Shown here: piece by piece, positions 60,627 to 64,000 of the stretch | Numbering within the stretch: the first letter of the stretch is position 1 | Layout: each line of letters opens with the position of its first letter | From: Streptomyces triticagri | Lineage (GTDB): Bacteria; Actinomycetota; Actinomycetes; Streptomycetales; Streptomycetaceae | DNA length: 64,000 nucleotides | Direction: 5' to 3' | Assembly: GCF_003429565.1 (NCBI RefSeq) | Contig: NZ_QUAK01000027.1 | Span: 23,433 to 87,432 of the forward strand | Made by a program: the position numbers and the translations under genes | The notes under the pieces: generated by a model | Told to the model about the DNA's origin: nothing | What the model saw: only the letters and a program-made list of their open reading frames with translations | Database searches by the model: none

Positions 60627-62378
60627 GTGGCGCGAGCAAAGGCGCAGAGCCTGCGCAGGGTGGCAGGGGCGGTAGCCTCCGGAGCCGACCCGCGGCAGGC
60701 GGCTCAGGACGAGGTCCGGCGGCGCGCGGCAGGCGCGACCGGACGGTCGCGGGACGAGCGCGACGACACGGCGGACGGTCACGAACCGCAGGAAGAAGGC
60801 ATGGACCCCGCCGACTTCCCGGCGGCCCGTGAGCAGGGTGGCTCGCTCGCCACCGTGATGGAGCAGAAGACCGTCTCGCTCGACGAGGCGGGCGAGGCGC
60901 TCAACCGCAGCGAGCAGAAGCGCGAGGACGGCGACAAGGTCCACGCGATCTGCCCCATGGTGCTGCCCAAGGGCCGCTCCTTCATCAGCATGCTGCCGGT
61001 GCTCTGTCTGCTCGTCCTCGGCATCGTCGGCACCGCGGTGGTCTCGGCCGCCGACGACTCCCCGCTGACGAACCCGCTGTTCGGCATCCACTACTGGGTC
61101 ATCGCCGTGCTCGCCGTCGCCTTCGTCTGGTGGCGCCAGGGCATGGTGATGGTCCCGGACGGCTGCCAGGCCCTGATCACCCGCTTCGGCAAGCTGGAGA
61201 AGGTCGTCGGACCCGGCCGGGTCACCCTGATCAGCCCGTGGAAGCGGGTCTCGTACATCGTCAACACGACGCGCGAGTACCCCTTCAACGCCCCCGTGCG
61301 CGAGGCGCCGACCAAGGGCGGCGTCAAGGCCTCGATCGATCTGTTCATCCAGTTCCGGATCAGCGACCCGACCGAGTTCGTCTACACCCTCGGCGCCGTC
61401 CGCGGCTTCGAGGAGAAGCTGAGCAACGCGGTCAGTGAGACCATCCGCAGCCTGATCTACGAGCAGGAGGCGGCCGGCATCTACGACATGGTCGGCGAGG
61501 ACACCAGCCGGCTCGTCGAGCAGCTGAACCAGCAGTTCCGGCCCGCGGTCGAACTGACCAACGCGAACATCACGCACGCCGAGCCGTCCGACCGTGCCTA
61601 CCGCATGGACCTGGCCGCCCCCGAGATGGTGCGGATGGCCAAGGAGGCGTACACCCACGAGTACGCGCTGATGCTGCGCAAGGAGCAGGACGAGGGCGAC
61701 CTGACCAAGGAGCTGGCGAGCAGCCAGGAGACGCTCTCCGCGATCCAGGCCGACATCGCCCAGTACCAGGCGCAGATGGACACCGCGGTGGAGCGCGAGA
61801 CCAACCGCGCCCAGGCCCTGGCCCGTCAGCGGTACGTCCAGGCCGAGTCCGAGGCCAAGGCCAATGCGGCCCTGCTCGAGGCACAGGCCCTGGACATCCG
61901 GGCGGTCACCGCGGCCGAGGCCCCGGAGATCCTCGAGTACCGCTACCAGCAGCAGATCCTCGACACCCTCGAGCAGGTCGCCGACCACCTGCCCCGTCTG
62001 GTGCGGATCGGCGGGGACGGCAGCGGCGCCGCCGGCGTCGACTTCCTGCAGCTGGCCCGGGAGTTGGTGGGCGAGCGCGGTGACGAGCTGTTCACCGAGG
62101 CCGACATGGCCGCCGTGCGCGCCCGCCTGGACGAGGTGGCCGCGCGGATCGCCGAGCGGCAGGGCGAGATCGACGAACTGCGCGAGGCCGAGCGCCCCAC
62201 CGTGCCCGAGGCCCCGGAGGCCGAGTCCGGCGGAGTCCCCGTACCGGCCGTCGACGGGGCGGCACCGGCGACCCCGCCCGCCCCCGAAGCGCTGTACGAG
62301 CCGGGGGCCGCATCCGTCGGCTTCCCCGGCGACCCGCTGTCCGAGCGCCCCGACCACACTGAGGAGGCCGGCGAATGA
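60627..62378 (+). CDS. SPFH/Band 7 membrane protein, flotillin-like
   Basis: 583 residues from GTG 60627 with GGGGGAC upstream. A charged N-terminal 110 residues, two close membrane spans (about 117-142 and 153-175), then an SPFH domain beginning MVMVPDGCQALITRFGKLEKVVGPGRVTLISPWKRV and a long coiled coil with KANAALLEAQALDIRAVTAAEAPEIL, followed by an acidic Pro-rich tail. Probably a scaffold of a membrane microdomain. Its stop overlaps the next start (ATGA), so the two SPFH proteins are made together and may form one hetero-oligomer. Confidence 0.87.
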   Translation: MARAKAQSLRRVAGAVASGADPRQAAQDEVRRRAAGATGRSRDERDDTADGHEPQEEGMDPADFPAAREQGGSLATVMEQKTVSLDEAGEALNRSEQKREDGDKVHAICPMVLPKGRSFISMLPVLCLLVLGIVGTAVVSAADDSPLTNPLFGIHYWVIAVLAVAFVWWRQGMVMVPDGCQALITRFGKLEKVVGPGRVTLISPWKRVSYIVNTTREYPFNAPVREAPTKGGVKASIDLFIQFRISDPTEFVYTLGAVRGFEEKLSNAVSETIRSLIYEQEAAGIYDMVGEDTSRLVEQLNQQFRPAVELTNANITHAEPSDRAYRMDLAAPEMVRMAKEAYTHEYALMLRKEQDEGDLTKELASSQETLSAIQADIAQYQAQMDTAVERETNRAQALARQRYVQAESEAKANAALLEAQALDIRAVTAAEAPEILEYRYQQQILDTLEQVADHLPRLVRIGGDGSGAAGVDFLQLARELVGERGDELFTEADMAAVRARLDEVAARIAERQGEIDELREAERPTVPEAPEAESGGVPVPAVDGAAPATPPAPEALYEPGAASVGFPGDPLSERPDHTEEAGE

Positions 62379-63712
62379 GCGCCGCACGCACTGACCGCAG
62401 GTCGGTCATCTCCGAGGCCGTGGCGCCCTGGAGCAATATCGCCCAGCTGCTCCGCGGCGGCGAGGCGGGCACCCTGATCCCCGTCATCATCCCGCGCAAC
62501 AGCCGCCGACTGTGGTGGATGCTCCCGCTGTGGCTGGGCCTCTTCGCCCTGCTCATGGGCGTGATGCTGACGATCAGAGGGGCCGACTCGGACGGCGCCG
62601 CCGACCTCGCCTACGGCACCCTCGCCGGCCTGTCCTACGCCGGCGGAGGCCTCCTCCTGGTCATCGGCGCGCTCTGGTGGTGGCGCTCCTCGATCGTCGA
62701 GATCGAGCAGGGCACCAACGGCGTCCTGACCCGGTACGGCGCCGTCACCCGCACGCTCGACGCAGGCCGCCACTACCTGTGGCACCCCTGGTCGCGGGTG
62801 GACTTCGTCGTCGACACGGCGACCGAGATCCCGTACTCCGCACCGGTGATGGCCTGCCCGACGCAGGAGAACGTGCCACTGCGGTCCATCGAGTTCTTCC
62901 TGAAGTTCCGCATCACGGACGCGGTGCTCTTCGTCCGCGCCATCGGCGCGGGCAACTTCGACCTGGTCCTCTCCAGCGCCGTCCAGGACGCCATCCGCCA
63001 GCGCGCCCGCAAGATGCGCACCGAGCGGGCCTACGATCTGCGCGGCTCCGACGTGGCCGACATGCAGGAGCTGCTCAACCGTCAGCTGGACCGCTACGGC
63101 GTCCGCATCACCGGCTGCAACATCCCGGACGTCCAGCTCCCCACCCAGTACCAGCAGCACCTGGCCACCCGTGAGCGGGTCGCCAAGGAGCGGACGGCCT
63201 ACGAGCAGGAGTGGGGCCTCATCCGCAAGCGCCGCATCGACAGCCTGGGCATGGACATCGAGCGGGCCAAGAAGGTGCGGGACGCCCGCATCGTCGAGGT
63301 GAAGGCCGCGCTCAACCGGGCACGTGAGGAGGTCGCCCAGCTTCTGGAGGAGCAGGAGACCAACGCCCAGCGGGTCCGCTTCGAGATCGAGACCCGCGGC
63401 CGCAGCGGCCTGATCTCCGCGGAGAACGAGGCCCGCGCCCAGCGCGCCCTCGCCAAGGCCTACCGCGACAACCGGGCGGTGCTCCAGTACGAACTGGCCC
63501 GCCGCCGGCTCGATGTGGGCGCCGAGCTCGCCTCCAAGGCGCCGCAGCCGGTGGTCGTCCGCACGGACGGCGGCAGCGGCGGCGACAACTCCGCACTGTC
63601 CACGCTGATCGCCGCACAGTTGCTGCCCCGCATGGCCGCGCTGCCGGCGGGCGAGGCCGCGACCTCGGTACACCGTTACTTCGACGACTCGGGGGCGCCC
63701 GAGGACGACTGA
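62375..63712 (+). CDS. Second SPFH/Band 7 membrane protein
   Basis: 445 residues from ATG 62375, with GAGGAGG upstream. Two spans (about 45-65 and 75-100), then IEQGTNGVLTRYGAVTRTLDAGRHYLWHPWSRVDFV, which starts the SPFH domain; a coiled-coil stretch follows (REEVAQLLEEQETNAQRVRFEIETRGRSGLISAENEARAQRAL), and a Ser/Gly C-terminus. It is coupled to the upstream SPFH gene; the pair resembles tandem flotillin-like sets seen with no known function. A long terminator hairpin follows. Confidence 0.87.
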   Translation: MSAARTDRRSVISEAVAPWSNIAQLLRGGEAGTLIPVIIPRNSRRLWWMLPLWLGLFALLMGVMLTIRGADSDGAADLAYGTLAGLSYAGGGLLLVIGALWWWRSSIVEIEQGTNGVLTRYGAVTRTLDAGRHYLWHPWSRVDFVVDTATEIPYSAPVMACPTQENVPLRSIEFFLKFRITDAVLFVRAIGAGNFDLVLSSAVQDAIRQRARKMRTERAYDLRGSDVADMQELLNRQLDRYGVRITGCNIPDVQLPTQYQQHLATRERVAKERTAYEQEWGLIRKRRIDSLGMDIERAKKVRDARIVEVKAALNRAREEVAQLLEEQETNAQRVRFEIETRGRSGLISAENEARAQRALAKAYRDNRAVLQYELARRRLDVGAELASKAPQPVVVRTDGGSGGDNSALSTLIAAQLLPRMAALPAGEAATSVHRYFDDSGAPEDD

Positions 63713-63721
63713 CCGGATCAT

Positions 63722-63785
63722 CCCGTCACCGGGCGGTCCCGGACGGCGCGGCCCTCGGGTCGCCGCCGGACCGCTCGGTGACGGG
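63722..63785. terminator. Long bidirectional terminator hairpin
   Basis: CCCGTCACCGGGCGGTCC (63722-63739) and GGACCGCTCGGTGACGGG (63768-63785) pair over 18 bases with one wobble. It lies in the convergent gap between the SPFH gene and the L,D-transpeptidase gene. Confidence 0.85.
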
Positions 63786-63866
63786 CAACTCCCGCACACC
63801 GGCAGCCAGTCGGCGGGCACGGCCCTTTCCGCTCACGAGGCACGCGCGGGCGCGTCGCCGCAGCCG

Positions 63867-64000
63867 TCAGCGGAAGATCGACGCGGGATCGCCCATGGCG
63901 ACGACCGGCTTCTTCGCGGGGTCGAGCCACCTCAGGAGCGCCCGCATCTTGTCCCGCGCCACCGCCACGCAGGCCTGCGTCGGCCCGTGGTGGTCGACGT
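63867..64000 (-). CDS. L,D-transpeptidase family protein, C-terminal end
   Basis: Only the last 44 residues or so are present; the gene continues beyond the window. The minus-strand frame reads VDHHGPTQACVAVARDKMRALLRWLDPAKKPVVAMGDPASIFR with the active-site cysteine in the QACVAV stretch (elsewhere SxGC-type), and WLDPAKKPVVAMG, a typical ending of actinobacterial YkuD-type enzymes that crosslink peptidoglycan. Stop TGA is at 63867-63869. Too short to see the signal peptide. Confidence 0.65.
   Translation of the reverse strand, partial: VDHHGPTQACVAVARDKMRALLRWLDPAKKPVVAMGDPASIFR

Overview
The window is very GC-rich, starts many genes with GTG (a few with TTG), packs same-strand genes with 4-base ATGA/GTGA overlaps, and holds families typical of Streptomyces (XRE/DUF5753 with DUF397, SepF-like protein, F420-type LLM oxidoreductase, TTGTCCACA DnaA boxes). 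I read it as a chromosomal segment of a Streptomyces-like actinomycete. No tRNA, rRNA, CRISPR array, intact insertion sequence or prophage was seen. Functional names rest on motifs, gene order and remembered family features; no database search was possible.

Layout. 1-5.9 kb: end of an FAD monooxygenase, a secreted multidomain PAP2 phosphatase with a LacI-type operator in its leader, a thioesterase-fold protein and a cysteine-synthase-like PLP enzyme. 6.0-12.2 kb: a cellobiose-type sugar uptake operon (lipoprotein, two permeases, GH1 beta-glucosidase) facing its own LacI repressor across two near-identical operators 22 bp apart. 12.3-14.0 kb: alpha/beta hydrolase and divergent TetR around three overlapping inverted repeats. 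14.2-18.8 kb: long-form GAPDH and lutABC lactate oxidation genes. 18.9-23.7 kb: NCS1 permease/amidohydrolase operon with divergent TetR, then a FadR-type GntR regulator whose leader carries the same 12-mer as the lutA leader.

23.8-36.6 kb: a nearly complete KstR2-type regulon for the last two steroid rings (HIP / CD-ring catabolism): fadE31-fadE32-fadE33-SDR, divergent fadE30-ipdF-kstR2-fadA6, then echA20-ipdA-ipdB-ipdC and a divergent SDR. Both divergent promoters carry CCTAACAARTGTTTGGT. The HIP-CoA ligase gene fadD3 is not in the window.

36.6-41.6 kb: a compact cassette on one strand (small LuxR regulator, 110-aa single-span membrane peptide, strong hairpin, ABC ATPase, ABC permease, two-span protein, HExxH membrane protease-like protein). 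This is my best candidate for an undescribed system, by analogy an exported or processed peptide. It is followed by an XRE/DUF397 pair. 41.8-50.4 kb: oligopeptide-type ABC operon, ROK regulator, TauD-type dioxygenase behind a 33-bp repeat array, and a small PII-fold protein. 50.5-56.4 kb: group IV PLP decarboxylase, PucR regulator, secreted GH87-like beta-helix hydrolase. 56.6-64 kb: SepF-like protein, ATPase, MazG-type pyrophosphohydrolase, a DUF6099-like protein behind two DnaA boxes, an LLM oxidoreductase, two coupled SPFH membrane proteins and the end of an L,D-transpeptidase gene.
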